Shown: piece after piece, positions 41,530 through 53,543 of the stretch | How the letters are laid out: each line of letters opens with the position of its first letter | Position numbering within the stretch: the first letter of the stretch is position 1 | Assembly (NCBI RefSeq): GCF_963678635.1 | Contig: NC_087067.1 | Span: forward strand, 29,746,403 to 29,810,402 | Direction of reading: 5' to 3' | Origin: Symsagittifera roscoffensis | Lineage: Eukaryota; Xenacoelomorpha; Acoela; Convolutidae | Length of the DNA: 64,000 bases | The notes under the pieces: model-generated | What the model was told of the DNA's origin: nothing | Seen by the model: only the letters and a program-made list of their open reading frames with translations | The model's database searches: none | Made by a program: the position numbers and the translations under genes

Positions 41530-41930
41530 TTGTTTTTATCAAGGTGGATAGTTACAAATCCATACCAATCGCTTTTTTTCTCTCTCTGACCGGTTGCTCT
41601 TTGGTTTGTATTTTATTTTATATTTTGCTGTGGTTTCCTCTCTGATTTGTATGCGAACCGTTTTTTCGACGTTTCTGGTTCTGATTTTGTTCAATAACTC
41701 TTCTGTTAAAGCAGCATCCGGATTTTGTACTGAAATAAATCCCCAGTTAATGGTGTGGTGATATCACGTCACAGATCGATTTTGTATTTTTTACTTTGAT
41801 ATTACCCTAAATTCTCGGATTGTTGCTGTTCAGTTAACAATTGAGTAAAAATGTCAACAACTAAAACAATGTAGTGATCAAAGTAACAAAAATGTACAAT
41901 TAAGCCATATAAAATAGTTAGTTTATTGGA
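41530..41930. repeat. unit A / unit B junction
   Basis: Sequence of the small protein A gene (to about 41710, ending TTAAAGCAGC) runs straight into Polinton left-end sequence. The same joint occurs at 48355-48390, and unit A opens with a matching AGCAGC. This is the signature of tandem units. Confidence 0.65.
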
Positions 41931-41934
41931 AAGC

Positions 41935-42712
41935 ATGTGAGAAAAAAAAGGTTTCAAAACATGATCATTTATGTAAACAAAATCAGAAGCATCACCATCA
42001 AAGTTTTATGATAAATGAAATGTGCAGTATAAATACAAAATTAACCGCCTATGGTGTCTTTGTGTCTTGCATGGAAAAATTTGTCATCAATTCAGTGACT
42101 TGATGAAACTCTCGTTCAAGCGTTTATATAGATTGGTGTACTACCAAAAAGGAAGACCGAGAGGATCAGCAAACTAAAAAACGTTCCATTTTTTGCACAT
42201 CACAGACCAATATGTCCCCGGAGAATCTGATTTTGAAGGTTGAAATACCTTATTAAAGAATTAAATACCTTATTATACGATGGATAGAAAGTAGTTCTGA
42301 GAAGCTTTCGAAAAATTAAATCAGTTTTTCTGGATCCTGAGGGACCTGAAATGGACATGAACCGAAGATCTTTTGTTGAAATGATCTTATTCATTATGTA
42401 ACTTGGGACTTGGTAACATATAACCAGCTGTACTGGACAGTATTGAAAACCAAATGTCAGTCTCGTCACAACATAGGTTGTAAAAAGACAATTTTGAAAT
42501 AGATAAAGATAGCAAAATGAAAGTAAAACAAACGTGTGTGAAAAATAAGACACAAAATAAGAACTGTGTGAAAAAGACAACTTCTGCAGACGGAAGGGAA
42601 ACAAAATTACAAAATTTTCAAGATCTGATTCCGTCAGATAAAGACTGTTTGACACCACCAATGTCCACAAAGTCGCAATTGTTGTTCTCGACAGTTGTTG
42701 CTTCATTTTCAA
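41935..42712 (-). pseudogene. chimeric protease-ATPase-membrane protein fragments, unit B start
   Basis: Protease end (41935-42230), ATPase start (42235-42398, Walker A changed to GPSGSRKT) and membrane-protein sequence (42405-42705). A shifted frame reads from the membrane-protein region into the ATPase start as one 170-residue frame, which is probably chance. Confidence 0.6.
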
Positions 42713-42959
42713 TATTTACTAGAAGACTTATTTTGCATATTTCTCTCAAGGTTGATAGTTACAACTGCATACCAATCGCTTTTTTTATCCCTGACCGATT
42801 GCCGTTTGGTTTCTATTTAATTATATATCTTGCTATGGTTTTGTCTGTCATATGTAAATGAACAATTTTTCCTACGTTTCCGGTTCTGATTTTGTTTAAT
42901 AAACCTTCTGTTAAATTTCACAAAAAAAAGTTTGCGGTTACAAAAATGTGCGGTTACAA

Positions 42960-43360
42960 AACGAACCGCACATGGTAAACTTTGTGTCTTGCATGAAAAA
43001 AATTGTCATCAGTTTAGCGACTTGATGAAAACTCTCATTCAATTGTTTATATAGATTGGTGTACTGCCAAAAAGGAAGAACGAGAGGATCAGCAAAGTAT
43101 AAAACATTTCATTTGTTGCACATCACAAACCAATGTGTCCCCGGATAATCTGATTTTGAAGTGTTCACAACCATAAAGATATTATGTGGGATGCGAGGTG
43201 GAAAATTGTTGGTTGCAAATACTGCAAGAAACATATTTTTCAGATGTTTAAAATTCTGAATGAGATCCTGCAAGTGGATTTCATCCATTTTTAGACTAGC
43301 AAAATTGGGAGGATGTTCTTTGTAACTTTGAGGTCAATTGTAATAAATACAATCAATGAG
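42960..43360 (-). pseudogene. protease pseudogene, unit B
   Basis: Matches most of the protease gene (compare 9545-9930). Frame broken by small changes. Confidence 0.65.
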
Positions 43361-43369
43361 CGTATACCC

Positions 43370-44575
43370 CAAACAAAATTTTCCAGGTTCGCTGTCAAAA
43401 CGTTTGAGAATTGAAAATCGAGTGAAACTGAGCATTTGATAGTTTCTGTAAGCAAGAAGTCATGAGGTGCCTGCTGGGTGCTTCTGAGATTGAAACAAAT
43501 AATAAATTGCTGCTGGTATTTATCCAGGATGATTCCCAGCCGCAGTGCAACAAACCCAGTGCTTAAAGTGTGTTGAAGAAGAGACGTTTAGATCTTGTGT
43601 AGTATTTGATGTACTTGCTATTGACACACCGTTCCGTCTCATAGTAAATGGATCCAAACCAAACTTGATGCTAATGAAAATGATTCATTCGTTTTGTTCC
43701 AAGAAATGCATTATTGGTGTTCCTTGCTATTATAATTCGTCTCACCGGTTCACGAGCAAAATTATCTTCCTGTTGCCAACTGCACTGACCATCTGATGCC
43801 AGAAATGTTTTGGTTATTTCTTCTTGATATGGGTAGTTCACACGATTTTTGATCAAAGTTGATACAATGGTAGAGAGCACATGGTCGGTCAAAGTCATGT
43901 TTCTAGCATATAGGTTCGCTTCGAGTATTCGCAGCTTGTATTGCTTCGCAGCATCTTCAGATAAAATGATATAGTCTTCTGAAGGAAAGTCTGAGGTTGA
44001 CTTTGCTCAACAAATGCATGTCACAGCTAAAAAAAGTCAACTCGAGCGGGTCCATAGAACCAAATTTCCCTCGATTCGCGGACCAGTTCTAGTTGAGATA
44101 TTGAGCCAGCTGCTCCCATCCATCGCAGTGGGATGATTCTCAAAACGATATGCCTGACACTTGAGCCATGAGTCCTCAGCGCCTTTGCTGTTAGAAAATT
44201 TTGTTCCAATTAAAGTTTATGCGTAAATATACTAATAGCATTTTACATTTTGAGTCCAATAGCAGAGAGGGTACGGTGAAAGACAAGCAAATACAGGGAG
44301 TTGCTTACCAGGAACGGTGAATCAGACACAAAAGGGTCAGTGTTGTCGCATCTCAGATCGGCTCCATTTTCTTGCGTTACTTTGCATCGTTCCAAAATAC
44401 ACTTTGCAGGTCAACAATAATATTGCGGTCACCGGTGATTTCAAACTCAAGCATTGTTCCATTAGGTGAATAGATAGGTCTAGACAAAACCAGATAGCTT
44501 TGTTACTTTTCAGATAAAACCAGATAGCTATGGGTAGTTTCATTGATTTCATTGTGTAAAAAATTATCGATCATT
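43370..44575 (-). pseudogene. hexon pseudogene, unit B
   Basis: The most complete decayed hexon, aligning with the whole gene at 9881-11188. Several frameshifts leave short frames only (for example 43671-43898, with VRRIIIARNTNNAFLGT). Confidence 0.75.
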
Positions 44576-44579
44576 TTTT

Positions 44580-44967
44580 ATGTTTGAGAAAAAATCTGCT
44601 CGACTTCTCGCTGGTCTGCTTTTTCTTCGAATGGTTGTTTTCCTTTTTCGAGCTCCTACTGAGATTTTTCTTCGTAGAATATTCATTGGTGTCTTTCGTC
44701 AACGTCTAGCATTACCGAGTTGTTCTCTTGCAGTTTTGTGAATGTGTTTTTCAATGCTTGTTTTTCATTGCGACATCAATCAGTTCTGGCGCTGCACTCA
44801 TCAAAAGGTCTCTGCCCAATGTTTTTGCAGCTAGTAGAATAACAAGTCATGCAAACTGTATAGCAACACAAGCAGTACCTGTAGCCAAAGCGCCAAATCT
44901 ACTGCCGCGTTGTCAGTAGTGTCCAAAGAAATGAGGAATTGAAGCTTGCTTTGCATAAATACTGTTC
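44580..44967 (-). pseudogene. pX-like pseudogene, unit B
   Basis: Matches 11200-11600 with a deletion of about 15-20 bases in the middle and shifted basic region. Confidence 0.7.
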
Positions 44968-44974
44968 CATTGGT

Positions 44975-45845
44975 TTTCAATCAAAGCGCTTGAACATTAG
45001 AGTCAACACAATTTTACCAGTTCCTGCGAAGGTCACCAGTTTTTCGGTTTTTTCGCAACTGTGCGGATATTGATTGTACAGAAGAAGTATATAACTTTTT
45101 GAAATCTAAATTAGTGAAGTTTTTTCGATCATTAGGTTCAATGATGCAGGCACTACCGTTTTTGATGCGTCTATTTAAATCAATGACGCGTAACAATGGG
45201 GCCTTTGCATCTCCAACAGTTTGGTATTGAAAAAAGTCCATATAGACAAAAATTAGACCTGTCCCACTGGAAGAATCATATGTGAAAAGAGAGTCGTTTA
45301 GTTCGATTCCCTTATAAGATGCACCGAAGGAGGGTATAATTTTGTAACCAATGTGATATTCACCGTTCTCGTCAAAAACTGCATGAGAGCTTAACAGACT
45401 GGGTGTTTGGGAACTTGGAAATGAGATTCCTTAATTTGCTTTTATCCAAATGCTCATGTTATTTGTGATTTTTTGAGACTTGCATGGAAATCAATTTTGT
45501 CTTTGAGTTTTGCTTTGATCTCTTTGATCAATTGCTCTATGAAATACTACTAGCCTGGTTTGATAAAAGTTTCTGGAAAACGTTTTCCAATTGCCAGCGT
45601 TGGATTTACTTGCTACTAATTTGGATGCTCTGAAATACGTTAAATCTTCATAAGTAACATTCTTTAATTTCGTTGGGAAAACTTTTTTGGAGATAGCAAC
45701 TCTCCAATTTCCGTCCAAAGCTGCTTCCTCTTTTCAAAAAATTCTAAAACCGACCAGAGTGTTGTCTGAGAAATAATCAATTGAGCCTGTTGATATCAAA
45801 TGTACAGTAAACACACGATTGCTCATCTTTGTCAAAATCTGCTTT
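44975..45845 (-). pseudogene. penton pseudogene, unit B
   Basis: Aligns along the full penton gene (11607-12476). Fragments such as GDAKAPLLRVIDLNRRIKNG stay readable, but frame changes break it in at least three places. Confidence 0.75.
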
Positions 45846-45854
45846 GTTTCCAAT

Positions 45855-46740
45855 CAAACTAGTTTATTTTTCAAAAAACTTTCGGTTGATTTCTTTTTTC
45901 TCTGCACCAATGAGACTGTATGTTGGAGGATTTAGAGTAGGATTGTTACTTTTTTCAGAAACTTCATCTGTAAAGTTCTGCTCGTAAAATCTTCTGAAAG
46001 GTAAGTCAGTTTTTGCACTTCGCATTAGTCACAAACATAAAGATTTGGTTTTTTAAATTTAGTTGAACTGTTTGCAATTAGTGTGACTAAATTCGCGTGA
46101 CTTTGTTTGGAGCCAATTTTGTTACCCTATTCACACGTGAGTTTTTTGTTTGAACAAATTCCTGTAATTTTTCATCTTAACTGTATGTCCATTCAAGTAC
46201 TTGTAGATAATACTTTTGAACGATCGAGTGTTCCGTTTGGCAAACGCTGATTTTTTTCTCTGTGAGTTTTGTATTCGATGATTTCTTGTTTAGTGCATAA
46301 TCTTTCGAACTCTCCTTTGAATTATCTGCCTTTATCAACCCAAACTTTTTTTGGTTGTTTCAATTTTAAACATTTTTTTTGAAAGCTTCGGCCGTTTTTT
46401 TTTGCATATTTGGTCTTCAGGGGTTCCAATTGTAAGTAGTTAGATAGACGATTGACAGCAACTAACAAATATCGTACCCCTTGGTTATACTTGGTCAATT
46501 TATCCACACATGCCAAGTCAAGAGACCAAATTTCGTTGATATTGCTAAGGATCACTTTCAGGCGAGGATATGTTTTACAAAACAATCCATATTTTGTGTG
46601 TGATGATTGAGATTGCAGAAATTTTAAAACTTTTTGGTGAGAGTTGACTAGCATTTGTGAATTTTTTTACGCTACCAAGTGTAGCTAGACCTTTCGAGTA
46701 GAGTAATTTGAGTCTCTTTCTTCACCGATAGTAGGATTTC
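45855..46740 (-). pseudogene. integrase pseudogene, unit B
   Basis: Aligns with 12480-13390. The segment 46654-46322 reads through the N-terminal/catalytic joint in one frame, which shows the ancestral continuity lost in the intact element. Other parts carry shifts. Confidence 0.75.
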
Positions 46741-46744
46741 CATT

Positions 46745-47230
46745 GTTTTGTTGATGTCTCAAACTATTCTTTACCCTTTTCGTAGTTTTTCTTCGTCATC
46801 GTCGTCGTCTTTGACGACAGAAAATTATCTTTCTGGGTTTTTCTTGTGACGGATTACTTGGTTATGGATTTGAGAGTTGTCGATCGATTCTTCATTGAGG
46901 AGGGTTTTGATCTTTCGGTTTCTCAACTGTCGGTTTGTCTGCGACAAAGGAAGAAGTTGAGGGTTGAGCTGCTTTGCTCTTAAGCGAGCGGTGAATCTGT
47001 TTGGCATAAGTGTTGGACACTAAACTGGGATCAAATCCAGTTCTTTCAAAAATTGTGGATAAAACACATTCTAAAGTTTTTTTTGTGTTTTGTTGTGTAT
47101 CATATAGAAAAGACTGAATTTGAACGTGCGTCAACTTTCCTTGAATTAAAACACATCCGTCAACCTCTAAATTTAAGGATTCAACTCTGAATAACTGTTT
47201 TAGCAATATGTTTGCCCTTTCCACTTTTTT
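46745..47230 (-). pseudogene. 316-aa-gene pseudogene, unit B
   Basis: Matches the 3' two thirds of 13377-14327 (VLIQGKLTHVQIQSFLYD, then DPSLVSNTYAKQI). The aspartate run is partly kept near 46795. Confidence 0.65.
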
Positions 47231-47239
47231 CGGCTTATA

Positions 47240-47830
47240 TCTAAGCTAATAAAGTTTGAGTCAGCTGTTGTCAAAATTGATCTAGAATGCTGACTATTTA
47301 GCATTTGCTTCAATATACATAAGTCTATCTCTTTCATTTTCAATAGATGTGATGACTGCTTTTAAGGATTGTAAGTAGAAAATGGTTGGCGACGGTGTTG
47401 AATGTCTCGAGATGATTTGAACAAAAAAAGTGACTTGTATTCAAGTATATTGCACGTGGTTGCTTTCTTTGCTGGAATAAATTAATCTTGACATAAATAA
47501 CATGAAATTTTTAATAACGCCCTGGTGAAGATAATTTAATGAAATATCTTTCATTAAATTATTTTTTGCAGTTGACATCAAAAACAATCAAGCAATCCCT
47601 TAAGCTAAAATTATTTTCAAAGCTGGATAATTGTATGATTTCAATAGCAAGTTTGTGTTGAGAAACAAAGGAACAATATTCGGGCTGATTGTGAACATAA
47701 AAATGAAATACCTATTATACGATGGATACAAATTAGCTCTGAGAAGCATTTGAAAAATCAAATCAGTTGTGCCGGATCCTGAGGAACCTGAAATGGACAT
47801 GAACAGACGATCTTTTGTTGAAATGATCTT
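47240..47830 (-). pseudogene. ATPase pseudogene, unit B
   Basis: Aligns with the ATPase gene with deletions. The start keeps a P-loop-like SGSSGSGTTDL, in which the Walker A lysine is replaced by threonine. Confidence 0.7.
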
Positions 47831-47835
47831 AATCA

Positions 47836-48162
47836 TTATTGAACTTGCAATTTGGTAACATGTAACCAACTGTACTGGGCAGTACCGAAAGACAAATGGC
47901 ATTTTTGATTTTTGTCACAATTGACGTTGTAAAAAGACAATTTTGAAATAGATAAAAATAGCAAAATGAAAATGAAACAAATGTGTGTGAAAAATAAAGC
48001 AACAAATGAGACTTGTGTGAAAAAAACGACTTCTGCAGACGTAAGGAAAACAAAATTACAACTTTTCCAAGATCTGATTACGTCAGATAAAGACTGTTTG
48101 ACACCACCAATGTCGACAAAGTTGCAATCACTATTTTCGACAGTGGTTACTTCATTTTTCAT
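47836..48162 (-). pseudogene. membrane-protein ORF, copy 3
   Basis: Open frame of 108 residues, ATG at 48162. It has the same duplicated membrane stretch, but the C-terminal part has shifted into another frame (CHLSFGTAQYSWLH), so the usual LPNPK end is lost. Confidence 0.55.
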
Positions 48163-48169
48163 GTTTACT

Positions 48170-48480
48170 AGAAGACTTGTTGTGCTTGGTTTTTATCAAG
48201 GTGGATAGTTACAAATCCATACCAATCGCCTTTTTCTCTCTCGGACCGGTTGCCCTTTGGTTTGTGTTTTTTTAATATATTGCTGTGGTTTTGTCTGTGA
48301 TTTGTATCCGAACCGTTTTTCCTACGTTTCCGGTTCTGATTTTGTTCAATAACTCTTCTGTTAAAGCAGCGATTTAAAAGGCGTCCGGAATTTGTACTGA
48401 AAGAAATCGCCAATTGCTGGTGTGGTGATTTCACGCCACAGATCAATTTTGTATTTTTACTTTGATATTAGCCGAACTTC
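48170..48480. repeat. unit B / unit C junction
   Basis: Small protein A sequence followed, after TTAAAGCAGCG, by Polinton left-end sequence. It repeats the arrangement at 41530-41930. Confidence 0.65.
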
Positions 48481-48589
48481 TCGGATTGTTGCTGTTCAGT
48501 TAACAATTGGTTAAAAATGTCAACAATTTAAACAATGTAGTGATCAAAACAAAAAAAAGTGTACAACTAAGCCATATTAAATAGTTAAT

Positions 48590-49389
48590 TGACTGGAAAG
48601 CATGTGAGAAAAAAAGGTTTCAAAACGTGATCATTTATGTAAAAAAAATCAGAAGCATAACATAAAGGTTTTATCATAAATGAAATGTGCAGTATAAATA
48701 CAAAAATAACCGCACATGGTGTCTTTGTGTCTTGCATGGAAAAATTTGTCATCAATTCAGTGACTCGATGAAAACTCTCGTTCAAGCGTTTATATAGATT
48801 GGTGTACTACCAAAGAGGAAGACCGAGAGGATCAACAAACTAAAAAACGTTCCATTTTTTGCACATCACAGTTCAATGTGTTCCCGGAGAATCTGATTTT
48901 GAAGATTGAAATACCTTATTAAAGAATGAAATGCCTGATTATACGATAGATAGAAAGTAGCTCTGAGAAGCATTCGAAAAATTAAATCAGTTTTGCTGGA
49001 TCCTGAGGGACCTGAAATAGACATGAACAGAAGATGTTTTGTTGAAATGATCTTATTCGTTTTTTAACTATCAATTTGGTAGCATGTAACCCCATGTAAC
49101 CAATTGTACTGGACAGTATTGAAAACCAAATGGCAGTCTCGTCACAACTTAGGTTGTAAAAACACAGTTTTGAAAAAGATAAAGATAGCAAAATGAAAAT
49201 AAAACAAACGTGTGTGAAAAATAAGACACAAAATAAGACTTGTGTGAAAAAGACAACTTCTGCAAACGGAAGGGAGACAAAATTAAAAAATTTCCAAGAT
49301 CTCGTTCCGTCAGATAAAGACTGTTTGACACCACCAATGTCGACAAAGTCGCAATCATTGTTCCTGACAGTGGTTACTTCATTTTCCAT
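48590..49389 (-). pseudogene. protease-ATPase-membrane protein fragments, unit C
   Basis: Protease end (48590-48835), ATPase start (48840-49020) and a membrane-protein frame that is open from the ATG at 49389 but shifts near 49090, just before the usual LPNPK end, and runs into ATPase sequence. Confidence 0.6.
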
Positions 49390-49399
49390 GTTTACTAGA

Positions 49400-49780
49400 A
49401 GACTTATTTTGCAGATTTATATCAAGGTTGATAGTTACAACTGCATACCAATCGCTTTTTTTATCCCTGACCGATTGCCGTTTGGTTTCTATTTTATTAT
49501 ATATCCTGCTATGGTTTTTTCTGTCATATGTATCCGAACAATTTTTCCTACGTTTTCGGTTCTGATTTTGTTTAATAACTCTTCCGTTAAAAATCACAAA
49601 AGAAATTTGCAGTATAAATACAAAAGGAACCGCACATGGTAAAATCTGTCTGTCATATGTATCCGAACTATTTTTCCTACGTTTCCATTTCTGATTTTGT
49701 TAAATAACTCTTCTGTTAAAACTCACAAATGAAATTTGGAGTATAAATACAAAACGAACCGCACATGCTAATTTGTCTCT
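49400..49780. pseudogene. small protein A remnants, repeated pieces
   Basis: 49400-49600 matches the small protein A gene. 49600-49770 then repeats two short pieces (TCACAAA-GAAATTTG-AGTATAAATACAAAA-GAACCGCACATG), probably from nested deletions involving the protease region. Confidence 0.5.
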
Positions 49781-50430
49781 GCGTCAGAAAAACTTTAAAT
49801 GTTGGTGTTAAATTTTTGTCAGGACTGTGATTGGTCATCGAGGCGTGAACCACCAAGTTTGGAGATAAGGTTCCTTGCATCATGGGACAGTTCGTTTTAT
49901 ATCCAAACCAAAAAAACTTAGAGTTTTCTACAGGTACAATGGTTTAATAAATGATGCGATGGAAGTAATTGACAATGTCGTTTGCAAATATTTTTTTCTT
50001 GGCCCAATAAGTGTTCAATCTTCGGGCAGCTAGATTTTCCAAATTGCTCACGGGTAATTTCAATTGATCAAATAATAAAACAGATTTTTGTACACCTTTA
50101 CAAAAAATTGGATGTTTGGTTTCCTTAAACGAATGCTGTTACAATTTTGATCCAAATAGGAGTAAGGGTATTCAACTACGTCCCGGCGAAGCTCGTGCAG
50201 AAATTTAGATTCCCAGTTGTGAGCTTTCTTCTCTTCCTTTGATATAGTATTGAGTGGGACTGGTGGGAGAAAATGAATTGTATCAATTGTATTAGTAGAG
50301 CAAACAGAAAGTTCCTTGATTATGAAAGGTTTCTTGCCGCTTTTAAATCCCTCAATATCTAAAATAGTGGGATGTTTAAAAAACAAATTTTTGGTTTCTT
50401 TCTTTGGTTTAACATGACATGCACTCAAAA
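49780..50430 (-). pseudogene. exonuclease-like pseudogene
   Basis: Aligns with 16400-17022. The 5' part is still open (50428-50060, with TILDIEGFKSGKKPFIIKELSV), so the D-x-E motif is kept. The 3' part is shifted. Confidence 0.7.
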
Positions 50431-50439
50431 CTCCAACAA

Positions 50440-50850
50440 ATTAAACAACTTTGCTTTGAATGCTTTAAGAAATAAGAAAAACGCAATAGCTGTCACGTGA
50501 TCTAGCTAACAACTTATTATTGGACAAGGCAAAAAATATTTGTACCCAGAACCGTTTTTTTATTTTTTTTGCAAATATCCTGCTGAGCCATGCAATATAG
50601 CATGTAATCTAAGAAATTTGAATTGATTCAAGAATCTGTCGAGCGACTATTTGCCTATTCCAATTAAACCACCATACGTTCTGTTTTTCAAAACAAAATC
50701 CAAATTAATATCGGCATCCAAATACAAACAAGGGGCTAAAAAAAACTGAAATCTGACTGATTTACCTAGATACTGAGTTTTTATGTCGTTAAAAATTTCA
50801 TGCATAAGTTCCAAATCAAGAATTGAAATCATGTCTACCGAATTTAGCAT
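50440..50850 (-). pseudogene. GPGY-family pseudogene
   Basis: Aligns with 17032-17439. The first 67 residues are open (50850-50647), and the GPGY-containing end is damaged. Confidence 0.65.
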
Positions 50851-50879
50851 TAAAAAAAGGTAAAATGAAAAGCATCAAT

Positions 50880-51600
50880 TAAATTTTGTTTTTCTCTTCA
50901 ACAATAAATGTCACAAACAAAACATCATCATCTACATCAAGTTTTCCATATCCACTTGTCAAAACTTCCATAATTTTACTTTCAAAATTTCTCAACGTTT
51001 CTGTATTCATCTCATCTGTTTGAACATGTCTGCTCTCCTTGTGTTTCCAGGGAACTGTAGTCGAAGTTCTTGCGGATTTGTTTCACGTCGATGATGGAGC
51101 TTGTCTAATTGTATTATCAATTCGCTTCCGTCTCTAAATTACAGGAGTTTTTTTGCTGACGTTTTGGTTTTTGAAGAAGTTTGTTTGTTAGATGATGTTG
51201 CAGAAATCAATATTATTTTTGGTAAACGTTGCTTGATTGCACTGAAATCTGGTAAATCGACAACAACTGCAACAGTTTGTGACAAATAAGTGTGAGAGCT
51301 AGCTTAGGCTTGTCAAATGAATCACCATTTCCTTTGACATCTTTAGCAGGAGAAACGAAATATTTAAAGCAAGTAAAAGGAAAAAATTGGTTCAGCTGTT
51401 CCACTGAATCTACCTCAATCAATGAATTTTAATGGGATTTTTTTTTTCATTTTCCATTGAAAAGTGCAATCAAATTTGAAGTGGTTTCCTAAAACATAAC
51501 TTTTGAAAGTATTTCAATTGGAAATTTTTCAGCAATAACAAATTTGAAATTCTGTTGAAATTTTTTGAAATAACCAGGTGACACAACTTCAAACATAGCT
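50880..51600 (-). pseudogene. HUH-like-protein pseudogene
   Basis: Aligns with 17491-18279 with several deletions. The region coding the HxH motif is changed (near 51430). Confidence 0.65.
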
Positions 51601-51639
51601 AATAAAAAAATATTTCAAAAGCAAATGTTTGAAATTGCT

Positions 51640-52150
51640 TTTGTTCTAGTAGACATGAGATTTCCTGGAATGTTTACAGACAAACTTTCGGTTGATTTCT
51701 TCTTTCTCTGCATCATTGAGACTGTATATTGGAGGATTTAGAGTAGAAATGGCAAATATTTCAAAAACTTCATATATAAAGTTCTGCTCGTAATTTTTCC
51801 AAGAAGGTAAGTCAGTTTTTGCACTTCGCAATAGATACAAACATAAAACTTTTTTTTTTTTTTAAATTTTGTTAAATTGTATGCAATTATTGTGACTAAA
51901 GCAGGCACATGCTTTCTGGTGACTTTTTTGCAGCCAATTTTGTTACACTAATCACACGTGAGTTTTTCATTTGAACAAATTCCTGTAATTTTTCAATTTG
52001 ACTGTATGTCCATCAAACTCCAAGTACTTGTAGATAAATTTTTTGAGCGATCGAATGTTTCGTTTAAGATAATTTAAGGATTCAACTCTGAATAACTGTT
52101 TTCGCAATATGTTCGACCTTGTCCACTTTATTAGCTTATATCTAAGCAAA
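51640..52150 (-). pseudogene. integrase and 316-aa-gene fragments
   Basis: Integrase C-terminal part (51640-52060) joined to a short piece of the 316-aa gene (52070-52150). Most of the catalytic core is missing. Confidence 0.6.
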
Positions 52151-52870
52151 TAAAATTTGACTCAACTGTTGTCAAAATTGATCTAGAATGCTGACTATTG
52201 AGCATTCGTTTCAATATACATAAGTCTATCTCTTTCATTATCAATAGACGTGATGACTTCTTTTAAGGATTGTAAGTAGAAAAGTGTTGGCGGTGGTGAA
52301 AATATGTTTGACAAAAACCGAAGACATTCAGAATTTTGGGATCTAACTCTATCAGCAAAGGACCAAAATCTTTTTTCGTTGGCAACTAATACACATGACG
52401 GATTAATTTAGCATGATTCAATTTTCTGCCTAAGTAAACAATTTGTTGAATGTCTCGAGATGATTTGAACAAAATTAATTGAGTTGTTTTCAAATCTATT
52501 GCACGTGGTTGCTTTCTTTGCTGAAATAAATTAGGCTTGCATAAATAACTTGAACATTTTTATGACGCCCTGGTGTAGCTAATTTAAAGAAATCTCTTTC
52601 ACCAAAATTTTTTTGCAGGTTTTATCAAAAACAATTAAGCAATCCCATGAGCTATTATCATTTTCAAAGCTGGATAATTCTATGATTTCATTATCAAATT
52701 TGTGTTGAGAAACAAAGGAACAATATTTGGGCTGATTGTGAACATAAAAAAAATACCTATTATACGATGGATACAAATTAGCTCTGAGAAGCATTTGAAA
52801 AATCAAATCAGTTGTGCCGGATCCTGAGGAACCTGAAATGGACATGAACAGACGATCTTTTGTTGAAATG
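52150..52870 (-). pseudogene. ATPase pseudogene, last copy
   Basis: The best preserved decayed ATPase: 5' half in one frame (YNRYFFYVHNQPKYCSFVSQ, then CLIVFDKTCKKIL, a Walker B-like strand). The P-loop lysine is replaced as in unit B (GSSGSGTTDL). Confidence 0.7.
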
Positions 52871-52873
52871 ATC

Positions 52874-53236
52874 TTAATCATTATTGAACTTGCAATTTGG
52901 TAACATGTAACTAACTGTACTGGACAGTATCGAAAGCCAAATGGCATTTTTGTCACAATTGAGGTTGTAAAAAGACAATTTGGAAAAGGACAAAGATAGC
53001 AAAATGAAAGTAAAGCAAACGTGTGTGAAAAATAGGACACCAAATAAGACCTGTGTTAAAAAGACAACTTCTGCAGAAGGAAGGGAAACAAAATTACAAA
53101 GTTTCCAAGATCTTATTACGTCAGATAAAGACTGCTTGACACCACCAATGTCGACAAAGTCGCAATCATTGTTCTCGACAGTTGTTGCTTCATTTTCAAT
53201 GTTTACTAGAAGACTTATTTTGCATATTTCTCTCAA
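52874..53236 (-). pseudogene. membrane-protein ORF, last copy
   Basis: The frame is open over 120 codons with the acidic N-terminus and duplicated membrane stretch (FLTQVLFGVLFFTHVCF). The ATG used by the other copies is changed to ATA-type isoleucine, and no upstream ATG is in frame, so the start is lost. Confidence 0.55.
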
Positions 53237-53239
53237 GGT

Positions 53240-53480
53240 TGATAGTTACAACTGCATACCAATCGCTTTTTTTATCCCTGACCGATTGCCGTTTGGTTTC
53301 TATTTTTTAATACATCTTGCTATGGTTTTGTCTGTCATATGTAAATGAACAATTTTTCCTACGTTTCCGGTTCTGATTTTGTTTAATAACTCTTCTGTTA
53401 AAATCACATTTTTGTGTTTTCTTTTGGCAATTTTTTTTTTTTAAATTTGAAAGTCAAACACGACTTGTTAGCAAATAGTA
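53240..53480 (-). pseudogene. small protein A pseudogene, last copy
   Basis: Aligns with 15560-15856 including its start region near 53465. Broken by shifts. Confidence 0.55.
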
Positions 53481-53543
53481 ATCACACAACATCACATGAA
53501 AATGAAGACAATCATTAAATATATTTATTAACATTGACAAAGC

